Position numbers and translations under genes: made by a program. Under the pieces are notes generated by a model. The model was not told the DNA's origin, ran no database searches, and was given only the letters and a program-made list of their open reading frames with translations. From Micromonospora sp. C95 (GTDB taxonomy: Bacteria; Actinomycetota; Actinomycetes; Mycobacteriales; Micromonosporaceae), in the NCBI RefSeq assembly GCF_018070465.1, contig NZ_JAGPXT010000007.1:62001-126000 (forward strand): a DNA stretch of 64,000 nucleotides, read 5' to 3'. Position 1 is the first letter of the stretch. Each line of letters starts with the position of its first letter. Shown piece by piece: positions 47,073 to 55,911 of this stretch.

Positions 47073-48148
47073 CCCACCGGATCGCCGTCATCCCCGGCGA
47101 CGGGATCGGCAAGGAGGTCGTACCCGCTGGCATCGAAGCCCTGGAGGCGACCGCCGGGCGCTTCGGCCTACGGCTGGAGTTCACCGACTTCGGCTTCGCC
47201 AGCGCCGACTACTGGCAGCGGCACCAGCGGATGCTGCCGCCCGACTGGGAGGAGACGCTGCGCTCCTTCGATGCCATCTACTTCGGGGCGGTCGGCTGGC
47301 CCACCGTGGTGCCCGACCACATCTCACTCTGGGGCAGCCTGCTCCAGTTCCGGCGCACCTTCGACCAGTTCGTGAACCTGCGGCCGTGCCGGCTCATGCC
47401 CGGCGTCCGCAGCCCACTCGCCGACCGCGAGCCCGGCGACATCGACTTCCTGGTGGTCCGCGAGAACACCGAGGGTGAGTACTCAAGCGTCGGCGGGCGC
47501 ATCTTCGAGGGCACCGACCGGGAAACCGTGCTCCAGGAGACGGTGATGACCCGGATCGGCGTCGACCGGGTGCTGCGCTACGCCTTCGAGCAGGCGCAGC
47601 GCCGCCCCAAACAGCACCTCACCTCGGCCACCAAGAGCAACGGCATCGCCATCTCCATGCCGTACTGGGACGAGCGGGTGGCCGCGATGGGCGAGCAGTT
47701 CCCCCGCGTACGGGTCGACAGGTTCCACATCGACGCCCTCGCCGCCCAGTTCGTGCTGCACCCCGAGTGGTTCGACGTGGTCGTCGCCAGCAACCTCTTC
47801 GGCGACATCCTCTCCGACCTCGGCCCGGCCTGCACCGGCACCCTCGGCATCGCCCCCAGTGCCAACATCAACCCCGACCGCCACCACCCGAGCCTCTTCG
47901 AGCCGGTGCACGGCTCCGCGCCGGACATCGCCGGCCAGGGCATCGCCAACCCGATCGGCCAGATCTGGTGCGGCTCGATGATGCTCGACCACCTCGGCCA
48001 CCCCGAGGCCGCCGCCCACCTCCTCGGCGCCATCGAGGACGTCCTGGCACTCGGGCCGAAGGAGTCGCCCCTCACCCCCGACCTGCACGGCACCGGCACC
48101 ACCGCCGAACTGAGCCACGCGATCGCCGAACGCGTCCGCGAGCGCTGA
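47069..48148 (+). CDS. Tartrate dehydrogenase/decarboxylase-like (isopropylmalate dehydrogenase family)
   Basis: This 359-residue beta-decarboxylating dehydrogenase has IPGDGIGKEV, VPDHISLWGSLLQFRR, VRENTEGEYS, YAFEQA, DILSDLGPA and EPVHGSAPDIAG. DHISLWG and NLRPCRLMPG are typical of TtuC/tartrate dehydrogenases rather than leucine synthesis LeuB. The enzyme would oxidise tartrate or D-malate with NAD and Mn2+. It is coupled to the GntR gene and probably works with the divergent operon; the true substrate is inferred. Confidence 0.85.
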   Translation: MTHRIAVIPGDGIGKEVVPAGIEALEATAGRFGLRLEFTDFGFASADYWQRHQRMLPPDWEETLRSFDAIYFGAVGWPTVVPDHISLWGSLLQFRRTFDQFVNLRPCRLMPGVRSPLADREPGDIDFLVVRENTEGEYSSVGGRIFEGTDRETVLQETVMTRIGVDRVLRYAFEQAQRRPKQHLTSATKSNGIAISMPYWDERVAAMGEQFPRVRVDRFHIDALAAQFVLHPEWFDVVVASNLFGDILSDLGPACTGTLGIAPSANINPDRHHPSLFEPVHGSAPDIAGQGIANPIGQIWCGSMMLDHLGHPEAAAHLLGAIEDVLALGPKESPLTPDLHGTGTTAELSHAIAERVRER

Positions 48149-48835
48149 GCCTCACCCCCGGCGGGATCACCCCGCGTGCCCGGGGAGCAGGCCAGGTGGC
48201 CGGTGAGCTGCGCGGAGGCCCGTGTCGGCGTACAGGTCCGGGTGCGGAAGGTACGGCTGCGGAGTGCACACCGCGCCAATCTCGATCCTGGTCGGCGAGA
48301 GCCCTCGACTTGGCCGCGATCCAAGTCGGTGACGTTGCGTGGGGTTTGCGGAAGCCCAGCCGATCTTCATCACTCGACGTGGATCTGCCGATGCGCACGC
48401 GCCGGGTCGCACCCATCGCCCGACCGCCAGGAGCATCCTCATGTTGATCAAGGCGACTATGGGCTCTGTCGACGTCCGACCCGTTGCGGCAGGAGGCTTG
48501 GGGTGGGGTGTGTGGATGCTGTCGACCTGATAGCGCAAACGGATCGCAGCCGGAACGCAGTCCGGGTCACAGCCCGTGGCCACCGCGACAGCGCACGGCG
48601 TGATAGCACAACCGGTTCAGCTCGACAGGGCCCACACACCCTGCCACGGGCCATCACCTGGCCGTAAGGATCTCCGCGAACCAGGTGCCGACCCTGCTCT
48701 ACTGGTAACCCAGCGTGAGCAAGGAAGGAGTCACTGCGTCCGCAGCCGCCGGCCGAGCCGGAGCGGCAGACATCCCGGCCTGTGTACGTCTGGCGTACCT
48801 GGCTCTGCACTGAAACCCGTACACCGACAGCCCGG
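48149..48835. other. 687-bp non-coding region between tartrate dehydrogenase and the CRISPR trailer
   Basis: No gene is supported: open frames here have poor composition and no recognisable motif. It contains one isolated degenerate CRISPR repeat (48164-48190). No inverted terminal repeats or transposase remains were recognised. Confidence 0.6.
48164..48190 (-). repeat. Orphan degenerate CRISPR repeat
   Basis: This 27-bp sequence (GGATCACCCCGCGT at the start, CGGGGAGCAG at the end) matches the array repeat except for one deleted base and one G-to-C change. It is 645 bp from the last array repeat and 15 bp after a stop codon. Confidence 0.8.
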
Positions 48836-51059
48836 GGATCACCCCCGCGTGCGCGGGGATCAACGGGTCTGCTCCAGCTGCCGGTCCCGTCCCTCGGGAT
48901 CACCCCCGCCTGAGCGAGGAGCAGCGTGGCGAGATACGAACGGACACCCATCGCCCGGGATCATCCCCGCGTGCGCGGGGAGCAGATCTCCACGTTCATC
49001 TCCCATTCGGGGGAGCAGGGATCATCCCCGCGTGCGCGAGGAGCAGGTGCCCACCCGCCGGGCGGACGGGTTCATCCCGGGATCATCCCCGCGTGCGCGG
49101 GGAGCAGAGTGGTGCTGGCGGTTGTCGCTGTCCACCCCCGGGATCATCCCCGCGTGCGCGGGGAGCAGTTGCGTGCCCCGGCCACGTCGGGGGTGGTGCC
49201 GGGATCATCCCCGCGTGCGCGGGGAGCAGGCCTCGGCGGGATCGTGCACCAGACCCTGGTAGGGATCATCCCCGCGTGCGCGGGGAGCAGGCCTCGGCGG
49301 GATCGTGCACCAGACCCTGGTAGGGATCATCCCCGCGTGCGCGGGGAGCAGAACGCCCGGTACTCCGCGCCAAACTCGCCGTCGGGATCATCCCCGCGTG
49401 CGCGGGGAGCAGTCCTTCACCGGCGACCAGGCGGCCGCCGTCGTGGGATCATCCCCGCGTGCGCGGGGAGCAGGTCGCATGTTCAGGATGCGTCGTGCGA
49501 GGGTGGGGATCATCCCCGCGTGCGCGGGGAGCAGACGTCGAGCCTCGCCGTGCACTGGCCGCCGTTGGGATCATCCCCGCGTGCGCGGGGAGCAGATTCT
49601 GAAAGGGGCATCACTGCCGGCCCCCCGGGGATCATCCCCGCGTGCGCGGGGAGCAGCCGGTCGTAGCACTGTCGGTCAGTAGTTGCAGGGGATCATCCCC
49701 GCGTGCGCGGGGAGCAGCCGGTCGTAGCACTGTCGGTCAGTAGTTGCAGGGGATCATCCCCGCGTGCGCGGGGAGCAGGAGTAGACCAACCGCACGCACT
49801 AATGGTGCAAGGGATCATCCCCGCGTGCGCGGGGAGCAGGGCTCCTCATCGGTCGTCCACCAACTGGTCCCGGGATCATCCCCGCGTGCGCGGGGAGCAG
49901 GTGGCGAGCTTCGGCGGGGGCGGTGGGGTCGACGGATCATCCCCGCGTGCGCGGGGAGCAGGCGGTCGGCAGTTCCGGATGTTCATGGTCTTTGGGATCA
50001 TCCCCGCGTGCGCGGGGAGCAGGTTTGCCAGCATGGCCAGCACCGTCGCGGCGCGGGATCATCCCCGCGTGCGCGGGGAGCAGGAGCTGCCGAACGAGCG
50101 GGACACCGTCACCCGGGGATCATCCCCGCGTGCGCGGGGAGCAGAGACCTAATTCGTTCGTGAGGCCGTACGTCTCGGGATCATCCCCGCGTGCGCGGGG
50201 AGCAGTGGCGGGGTGGGCTCGCGCATCATGCCACGTCGGGATCATCCCCGCGTGCGCGGGGAGCAGGGTGAACTCCGACAGACCCTCGATCTTGATTGGG
50301 GATCATCCCCGCGTGCGCGGGGAGCAGTTCTGCCGCTGGCACTGGTCGGTATCGGAATCGGGATCATCCCCGCGTGCGCGGGGAGCAGGATCCGGCGTCG
50401 AGCAGCTCGCGGCTAAGCGTGGGATCATCCCCGCGTGCGCGGGGAGCAGCGCCGCGGCGTGCATCGAACCGACGTTCACCCGGGATCATCCCCGCGTGCG
50501 CGGGGAGCAGGTCGCCCAGTACCGGTCGATGTGGGACGACATCGGATCATCCCCGCGTGCGCGGGGAGCAGTGGATCAAGTCCGCCAGCACGGCGTTGTG
50601 GGAGGGATCATCCCCGCGTGCGCGGGGAGCAGGACTCCCCGGCGGTGAAGTCGGCCTGGACGGAGGGATCATCCCCGCGTGCGCGGGGAGCAGGACGCGC
50701 CGTTCGGCGTCGCGGGGTTCGGTGAGGGATCATCCCCGCGTGCGCGGGGAGCAGGGCCAGCCCCTTCGTTGGAGCCGACCCCGGCTGGGATCATCCCCGC
50801 GTGCGCGGGGAGCAGAGTCACCCGGCCACGCCCCGCAGCCCAGACACGGGATCATCCCCGCGTGCGCGGGGAGCAGGCCGCCCTCGCCTCCGCCGCGCTC
50901 CGCCATCCCGGATCATCCCCGCGTGCGCGGGGAGCAGCCGTAGGGCTCAGGCGCTGCTCAACGCTGAGGGGGATCATCCCCGCGTGCGCGGGGAGCAGTC
51001 GGCGCGGCTAAGACGCAGCCGCGCGTAGTCAGGATCATCCCCGCGTGCGCGGGGAGCAG
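48836..51059 (-). CRISPR. Type I-E CRISPR array, 37 repeats and 36 spacers
   Basis: The 28-bp repeats (plus strand: GGATCATCCCC...CGGGGAGCAG, with inner palindrome CCCCGCGTGCGCGGGG) recur every 61 bp from 48836 to 51032, giving 33-bp gaps (29/32 if a shared G is counted in the repeat). The minus strand reads as the usual I-E orientation (CTGCTCCCCG...GGGATGATCC), so transcription runs leftward from the leader at 51060. The 35 leader-side repeats are almost perfect (that at 49019 has one change). The two last repeats decay: 48897 with four changes and 48836 with three at its end. Spacers 29/30 (49291, 49230) and 22/23 (49718, 49657), counted from the leader, are identical pairs. Confidence 0.97.
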
Positions 51060-51371
51060 ACTTCCTGACCTGCGGCGCTAAAGATCAACTGTGCTGTTTT
51101 CCTTCACTTTGACTCTCAAGATCCTTCGCTCCTCTGCCATGGGTCACCGGTGGTGGGACGTGGTGCGGCGGAAGCCTGGGTCGAGGGTAGCGGGTGCCAT
51201 GGCGAGGGTCACCCGCAGCGCGAATGGTGCCGGGCAGCACGGCGGCGAGCCGCCGGCGGCGAGGTGCTGTTTCGGCGACGGAGCAACCGTTGCTTTCAGA
51301 ACCTGGCCCGACAGATCCTGTGCCCGTGCGGCCATGAGCGGGAAATCCGGAAGCACCCGGTGGTCTGGGGG
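51060..51371 (-). promoter_or_regulatory. CRISPR leader between cas2 and the array
   Basis: This 312-bp stretch holds no gene. The first 70 bases beside the repeat are clearly AT-richer (minus strand AGTGAAGGAAAACAGC, TTGATCTTTAGC), like other I-E leaders. It should hold the array promoter and the integration site for new spacers. Confidence 0.75.
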
Positions 51372-51779
51372 TCAGCTGTCGCGGTGTTCACCTTGCTCCG
51401 AGGCCCTTGCCACGGGAGCGGCGCTGTCTGTGCCTCGGCGGCCGAAGCGGCGGCGCTTCGACGCCTTGCTCCAGCCTCGGGACGTGGCGGGATTGTAGGT
51501 GGGGCGGGCAGCGGGTCGGCGGATCAGGGTGATGCCGTCGAGGTTCACCGGCTGCCAGTGGTGATCGTGCACCTGGAAGCAGAGCCGCTGCTCGCCCGGC
51601 TGTTGGTGGACCAGCAGTGCCCGTCCCGGTCCGGCCATCTCGACGACCTTGGCCCAGAGTCGCTGCCGGATCCGGCTGTTGACGTGCCCGACGTACACCC
51701 CGGCGGATATCTCCAGGAGCCACTGGGTCAGGTGCCCGCGCAGGCCCTCGGGGCAGGCGGTGAGGATGATGACGGTCAT
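51372..51779 (-). CDS. cas2e: CRISPR-associated Cas2e
   Basis: This 135-residue protein starts TVIILTACPEGLRGHLTQWLLEISAGVYVGHVNSRIRQRLW, the I-E Cas2 signature. It forms the Cas1-Cas2 complex that inserts new spacers. The last 40 residues are a basic tail (SKASKRRRFGRRG) longer than in most Cas2e proteins. Its ATG shares one base with the cas1 stop. Confidence 0.93.
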   Translation of the reverse strand: MTVIILTACPEGLRGHLTQWLLEISAGVYVGHVNSRIRQRLWAKVVEMAGPGRALLVHQQPGEQRLCFQVHDHHWQPVNLDGITLIRRPAARPTYNPATSRGWSKASKRRRFGRRGTDSAAPVARASEQGEHRDS

Positions 51780-52741
51780 CAGAAGTCGATATCCTCACCG
51801 TGGTTGTGGCCGCCGGCAAGCTCGTACCCGCTCTCGTCCCAGAGGCGTACGGTGTCGCGTTCCGCCTCCTCATCGAGCCACTCCTCGTCAATTGCACCAC
51901 CCGGGCTTAGCAGCAGGGTCCGGATGTCGCGTACGCATCGGTCCAGGAGCGCGCCGTCGTGCACCCGGTCACGGACGGCGCGGCGGGTGTCCCCGCCGAT
52001 GTCTTCCGGTGCGCGGGCGGCGATGTCGAAGGCGACCGGGATGGTGATCTCGGCTTTGTAGAGGTCGGCGATGTCGTAGACGAACGATCGGTCGTGACCG
52101 GTGTGGACGAAACCGAGCCCGGGTGAAGCGCCGATGGCCACGATAACGGCGTGCACGATGCCGTAGAGGCAGGCGTGGGCGGCGGACAACGCCTGATTGA
52201 CCGGGTCGCCGCCGCTGAAGTCGTCCGGGTCGTACATGCGGTTGTTCCAGGTCACGCCGGTGCGATTGGCGTGTTCGCGATAGCACCGACGGACCCGTGC
52301 CCCTTCCTTGCCGCGCAACTGCTGCATGGTGAGCGCCGTGGTGTCCTCGCCGGGGAACCGCATCCGGTACATCGCCCTGGCCACCTGGAGCCGCCGGTCG
52401 CGGTGCGCGACGGCAGCGGCCTGGGCGACGAGGAGTCGGCTGGATCGGGCCAGGGGACGTCCGTGGGCGTAGTAGCGGACGCCGTGTTCGCCGACCCAGA
52501 CCACGGTGGCGCCGTTGTCGGCGAGCAGCATCATCGCCTGCTGGGTGATGCTGGTGCCCGGCCCGAGCAGGAGCACGCCGAGGGTGGCGGCCGGGATGTG
52601 GACGATCCCCTTGTCGTCGGTAGTGGTGATCGCGTTGCTGTCGCGGTGGATGACGCAGCGTTCGAGGTAGATGAAGCTGAGCCGATCCTGAACCCGGTTG
52701 AGGTCGGCCAGTTCCGCCGGTGGGACGCCCGGGATCTTCAC
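51779..52741 (-). CDS. cas1e: CRISPR-associated integrase Cas1e
   Basis: This 320-residue integrase carries the metal-binding residues E146 (RGKEGARV), H213 (GFVHTG), and D223/D226 (YDIADLYK). Each is five residues later than in the E. coli enzyme. GTG 52741 forms a 4-bp overlap with the cas6e stop. The full catalytic set suggests that spacer acquisition is active. Confidence 0.95.
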   Translation of the reverse strand: MKIPGVPPAELADLNRVQDRLSFIYLERCVIHRDSNAITTTDDKGIVHIPAATLGVLLLGPGTSITQQAMMLLADNGATVVWVGEHGVRYYAHGRPLARSSRLLVAQAAAVAHRDRRLQVARAMYRMRFPGEDTTALTMQQLRGKEGARVRRCYREHANRTGVTWNNRMYDPDDFSGGDPVNQALSAAHACLYGIVHAVIVAIGASPGLGFVHTGHDRSFVYDIADLYKAEITIPVAFDIAARAPEDIGGDTRRAVRDRVHDGALLDRCVRDIRTLLLSPGGAIDEEWLDEEAERDTVRLWDESGYELAGGHNHGEDIDF

Positions 52742-53415
52742 TGGCCACCCTGGACAGGGGCGAGGGTCAGCAGCCCGCAACCGTACGCCTTGGCGTGCCC
52801 GATCCCGCTGGTGAGCGCCCGCCGGAACGGCTCGGCGTCCATGACGTGGAGGATGCCGTCGAAGGTGGCCGTGGTGAGGGTGACGGTCCCCATGCCGCGT
52901 TTGAAGGACTGTGTCTGACGCCGATGCAACCGCAGGTTGGGGCGGCCGTCCTGCTGGGCCGCCAGCGTGAAGCCGTGTCGCTCGGCCCGCCCGAGCAGCC
53001 AGGCGGCCTGTTCGTGCTCGCGGAGGTAGCCGAACCGTTGCGTCTCCTTTGCCTCGGCGGTCTTCCGCCCGCTGTGGGTCGGGTTGGCGGTCAGGCGGAA
53101 CGCCCACTCCTGGCCCGCTCGCAGCGAGGCGAGCAGCCCGTCGTACTCCCGGGTTGTCCAGGCTTCGCCGCTTGTCGGCCAGCCGGCCTGCTCGACCAGG
53201 TGGGTGAGGTCGGGTCGGCCGGGGCTGACGATGTAGAGGTGAACGGTGGCGGTGGCGGGGGTGTCGAGGCGCCACAGCGTACGGGCTCCGGGTCGCTCGT
53301 AGTCGGCAGCGTCGGCGAAGGCGGCGCGGACGGCCGCGTGCATGGCGTGCGGCGAGGCGAGCAGCCTGCGCGCGTTGCGCCGGGCGGCGTTGATCTGGAA
53401 CCGGGTGAGGAACAT
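52738..53415 (-). CDS. cas6e: crRNA endonuclease Cas6e (Cse3)
   Basis: This 225-residue protein starts with MFLTRFQINAARRNARRLL and SPHAMHAAV (catalytic His region). It ends in the glycine-rich loop GIGHAKAYGCGLLTLAP. It cuts the array transcript in the repeat hairpin and stays bound to the crRNA 3' end in Cascade. Confidence 0.95.
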   Translation of the reverse strand: MFLTRFQINAARRNARRLLASPHAMHAAVRAAFADAADYERPGARTLWRLDTPATATVHLYIVSPGRPDLTHLVEQAGWPTSGEAWTTREYDGLLASLRAGQEWAFRLTANPTHSGRKTAEAKETQRFGYLREHEQAAWLLGRAERHGFTLAAQQDGRPNLRLHRRQTQSFKRGMGTVTLTTATFDGILHVMDAEPFRRALTSGIGHAKAYGCGLLTLAPVQGGQ

Positions 53416-53417
53416 GC

Positions 53418-54119
53418 TCAGCCTCCCAGCAGGCTCAGCGGGTCGTGCTCGGCGACACCGGCCCGCTCCGCGAGATCATTCGTGACGTCGACGTGTCGGC
53501 GCACCACGGACCGCCAGGTGTGCTGCCGATGCGCGGGGTCGAAGCTGACCGGCTCGTCGGGGATGGTTTCGGTGACCGGCTCCCCCGGCCGCGCATCCCG
53601 GATGATCTCCAGGCGGACGGTGTGGGCGGCCTTTTTGCGGTGCCATTCGGCGGCGCGCCACGGCCACAGGTTGAGCGCGTCGTCGAGGGTGTGGTCGTGG
53701 ACGCCGAGGCTGATCGGGCCGACCGGTGGGCAGGAGCGACGGCCGAGATAGAGGGGGAACTGGGGCCGGTCCAATGCCTCGGCCAGGCCGGTCAGTAGAG
53801 TCCGTTCGCCGCTGACAGCGGCGAGGAAGACCGCGTCGGAGAGGTAGAAGCGGTAGGTCAGGGGTGCGCTGCGACGTCCGTCGAGGGACCGCGCCGTCTG
53901 GAAGTCGCGCAGGATCTGACCGGGCTGGTCCAGGCGTACGCCGAACTGGAGGCCCAGCAGGTCGGTGAGCGGTTCGGTGCGCCGCATGCCCTTCGCGGCG
54001 GCGAGCAGGCCGATGACTCCGCTCTTGGTCGGAGCGACCTCGGTGCCCCGTCTGGTGAAGCGGCTGGACGAGCCCCAGGATTGCAGCGGACCGGCCAGTT
54101 TCAGCAGCAGCACACTCAT
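53418..54119 (-). CDS. cas5e: Cascade subunit Cas5e (CasD)
   Basis: This 233-residue protein shows LLLKLAGPLQSWGSSSRFTRRGTE and PTKSGVIGLLAAAKG, the Cas5e N-terminal signature, and YLGRRSCPPVGPI. It binds the 5' handle of the crRNA. It overlaps cas7e by 4 bp; two bases separate it from cas6e. Confidence 0.95.
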   Translation of the reverse strand: MSVLLLKLAGPLQSWGSSSRFTRRGTEVAPTKSGVIGLLAAAKGMRRTEPLTDLLGLQFGVRLDQPGQILRDFQTARSLDGRRSAPLTYRFYLSDAVFLAAVSGERTLLTGLAEALDRPQFPLYLGRRSCPPVGPISLGVHDHTLDDALNLWPWRAAEWHRKKAAHTVRLEIIRDARPGEPVTETIPDEPVSFDPAHRQHTWRSVVRRHVDVTNDLAERAGVAEHDPLSLLGG

Positions 54120-55240
54120 GCCGGCTGCCCGAGCGCCACGGTGACCTGCTCCCCCACCCCGGCGACGAGTTCGCTGAACGTGACCGCCTTACCCAGGTCG
54201 GCCAGCACCGCGGTCCGCTCGCCGACCTGGGTCACCCAGCTGCCGACGGGCCGCTCCCCGTAGGCGCTCTCGACCGCCACGGTGTGCTTCGCCAGTGCCT
54301 CGGCGGCCAGTGCGATGCGCCCGGCGGCGTGCGTCTCCCGGATGGGCGTCTCGAAGGCACCGACGAGGTTGATCGGCTGGGTGTCGCGCAGCCGGACCAG
54401 CACGGCGTCGGGCAGCGTGCGGTGGGCGAAGGTGTTCTGCTTCCCGGTCGGCATGCTGCGGGCGAACGCGGTCAGGAACGCTTCGACGGCGGCCCGGGTG
54501 GCTGCGGCGTCGCCGAGGGTACGGTGCAGCGCGTCGACGTCCAGTGTGGCGTACCGGTACAGGGTGGACGAGTTGAACTCGACGGTGCCGATCATGCCGG
54601 CGCCCGTTTCGGCGGCGTCGGCCTTCCGGTCGTCGACGGCGGTGAAGTAGTCGAACTCGTTGTCGACGGCGTGGACGCTTATGGCGTGGGAGACCTGGCA
54701 AGCGGCGTCGACATTGATGTCGGTCATGTCGGCGACCATCCGCCCGAACATCGCGATGTCGACGGAATGCTCCGAGTCGACGAGCGCCTTGAACCGGGCC
54801 TTGTCGAGGGTGCCCCCGGCCTGCGCCGCCGCCAGCACGGCGGCGGCGAGGTTGTCCAGTTGCCGGTGGCTCAGGAACAGCAGGTAGCCGGACTCGACGT
54901 CCTTCAGCTCGCCCTTCTTTTTGTCGACTTTGGCCAGGCCGCCGGCCACGAAGGTCTCGGTGGCCAACGTCGAGGCAGCCTCCTCGGACAGGCTCGGGTC
55001 GAGCGCCCGAATCCGTACGGCGAGGGACTCCCCCACCCGCTTGGTCCGCTCGCCGAGCTGGGCGCGGTCGAGCAGGTCGGCGAAGGCCAGCCGGATCGCC
55101 CGCTTCCACGCCTGGCTGGACACCCGCGCACGGCGTACACCCCCGTAGACGGCGGTCTTGGGTGAGCCGGTGTCGTCGCGGTTGAGGTTGCTCGGCGGCA
55201 CGGTCTGCAGGGCGTAGACGTCGATGATGGTGCGGCTCAT
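54116..55240 (-). CDS. cas7e: Cascade backbone subunit Cas7e (CasC)
   Basis: This 374-residue protein starts with IIDVYALQTVPPSNLNRDD and has ARVSSQAWKRAIR and the central MFGRMVADMTDINVDAACQVSHAISVH, as in Cse4/CasC. Six copies are expected along the crRNA. It overlaps both neighbours by 4 bp. Confidence 0.95.
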   Translation of the reverse strand: MSRTIIDVYALQTVPPSNLNRDDTGSPKTAVYGGVRRARVSSQAWKRAIRLAFADLLDRAQLGERTKRVGESLAVRIRALDPSLSEEAASTLATETFVAGGLAKVDKKKGELKDVESGYLLFLSHRQLDNLAAAVLAAAQAGGTLDKARFKALVDSEHSVDIAMFGRMVADMTDINVDAACQVSHAISVHAVDNEFDYFTAVDDRKADAAETGAGMIGTVEFNSSTLYRYATLDVDALHRTLGDAAATRAAVEAFLTAFARSMPTGKQNTFAHRTLPDAVLVRLRDTQPINLVGAFETPIRETHAAGRIALAAEALAKHTVAVESAYGERPVGSWVTQVGERTAVLADLGKAVTFSELVAGVGEQVTVALGQPA

Positions 55241-55911
55241 GGGAGATCCTCCTCGGGCTGGTCAGGTGTGGGGGCGTCAACGTCGGTGCTGGGTCGGCTG
55301 CGGAAGAACTCCCGCCCCCAGATCGCCTGGATCTTCGGGCGGTGATCGGGGTGCTGGAGGGTCTGGAGGTCGTCGGCGAGCAGGCCGTAGTCGAGTGGGA
55401 TCTGGTGTTCCCGCAGCATCGTGATCAGGCTGCGCAGGTGGTAGATGCTCTCGGGGTAGGTGCTGGCCGTGCCGAGGGCGGCGAACCGCCGCCGTACCCC
55501 GTCCGGCCCGGCCGACCTGCGGGCCAACTCGGCCATGGCCTGGCCCAGCCCGCGTCCGTCGGCGTGCATGCGTTCCCGGCGGGACTGCTGGTGCAGCGCG
55601 TACAGGGTGACCGCGTCGTGGGCGGCCTGCTCGGCATCGGTCGGCTCGGTATCGTCGGCCGGGCGGTGACCGAGCAGTTCCTCCGGCACCTGCACGTACC
55701 GCTCAAGCGTGAAGTCGAAGCCGGGGGTCCGGCCGATACCGCGCCGCAGCCGCGCCAGCGCGCTCACCGCCTCGGGTTGCGGCACGGTGCTCAACGCCCG
55801 CGCCTGTAGGCGCCCGACGGTCCTGGCGACATGCTCGCCGAGTTCCCGGCGACGCCGGTACCGCACCTTCTGGACCGGGCCCGCCGGATCGGCTTCCACT
55901 GCCGTGGTCAT
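55237..55911 (-). CDS. cse2: Cascade small subunit Cse2 (CasB)
   Basis: This 224-residue protein has the Cse2 core ALARLRRGIGRTPG and YALHQQSRRERMH, followed by the C-terminal arginine-rich helices (GVRRRFAALGTA, HLRSLITMLREHQIPLDYGLLADDL). It stabilises target and displaced DNA strands in Cascade. ATG 55911 overlaps the cse1 stop (ATGA). Confidence 0.92.
   Translation of the reverse strand: MTTAVEADPAGPVQKVRYRRRRELGEHVARTVGRLQARALSTVPQPEAVSALARLRRGIGRTPGFDFTLERYVQVPEELLGHRPADDTEPTDAEQAAHDAVTLYALHQQSRRERMHADGRGLGQAMAELARRSAGPDGVRRRFAALGTASTYPESIYHLRSLITMLREHQIPLDYGLLADDLQTLQHPDHRPKIQAIWGREFFRSRPSTDVDAPTPDQPEEDLP

Noticed and set aside
48457..48951. Minus-strand 164-codon frame between the array and the tartrate dehydrogenase gene
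   Set aside because: Its N-terminal residues come from the degenerate repeats and the rest shows no family pattern or ribosome site.
48576..51028. Long plus-strand open frames through the array encoding repeated GIIPACAGS / DHPRVRGEQ / GSSPRARGA peptides
   Set aside because: They are translations of the CRISPR repeats in three frames; the spacing is exactly 61 bp and no ribosome site or protein family supports them.
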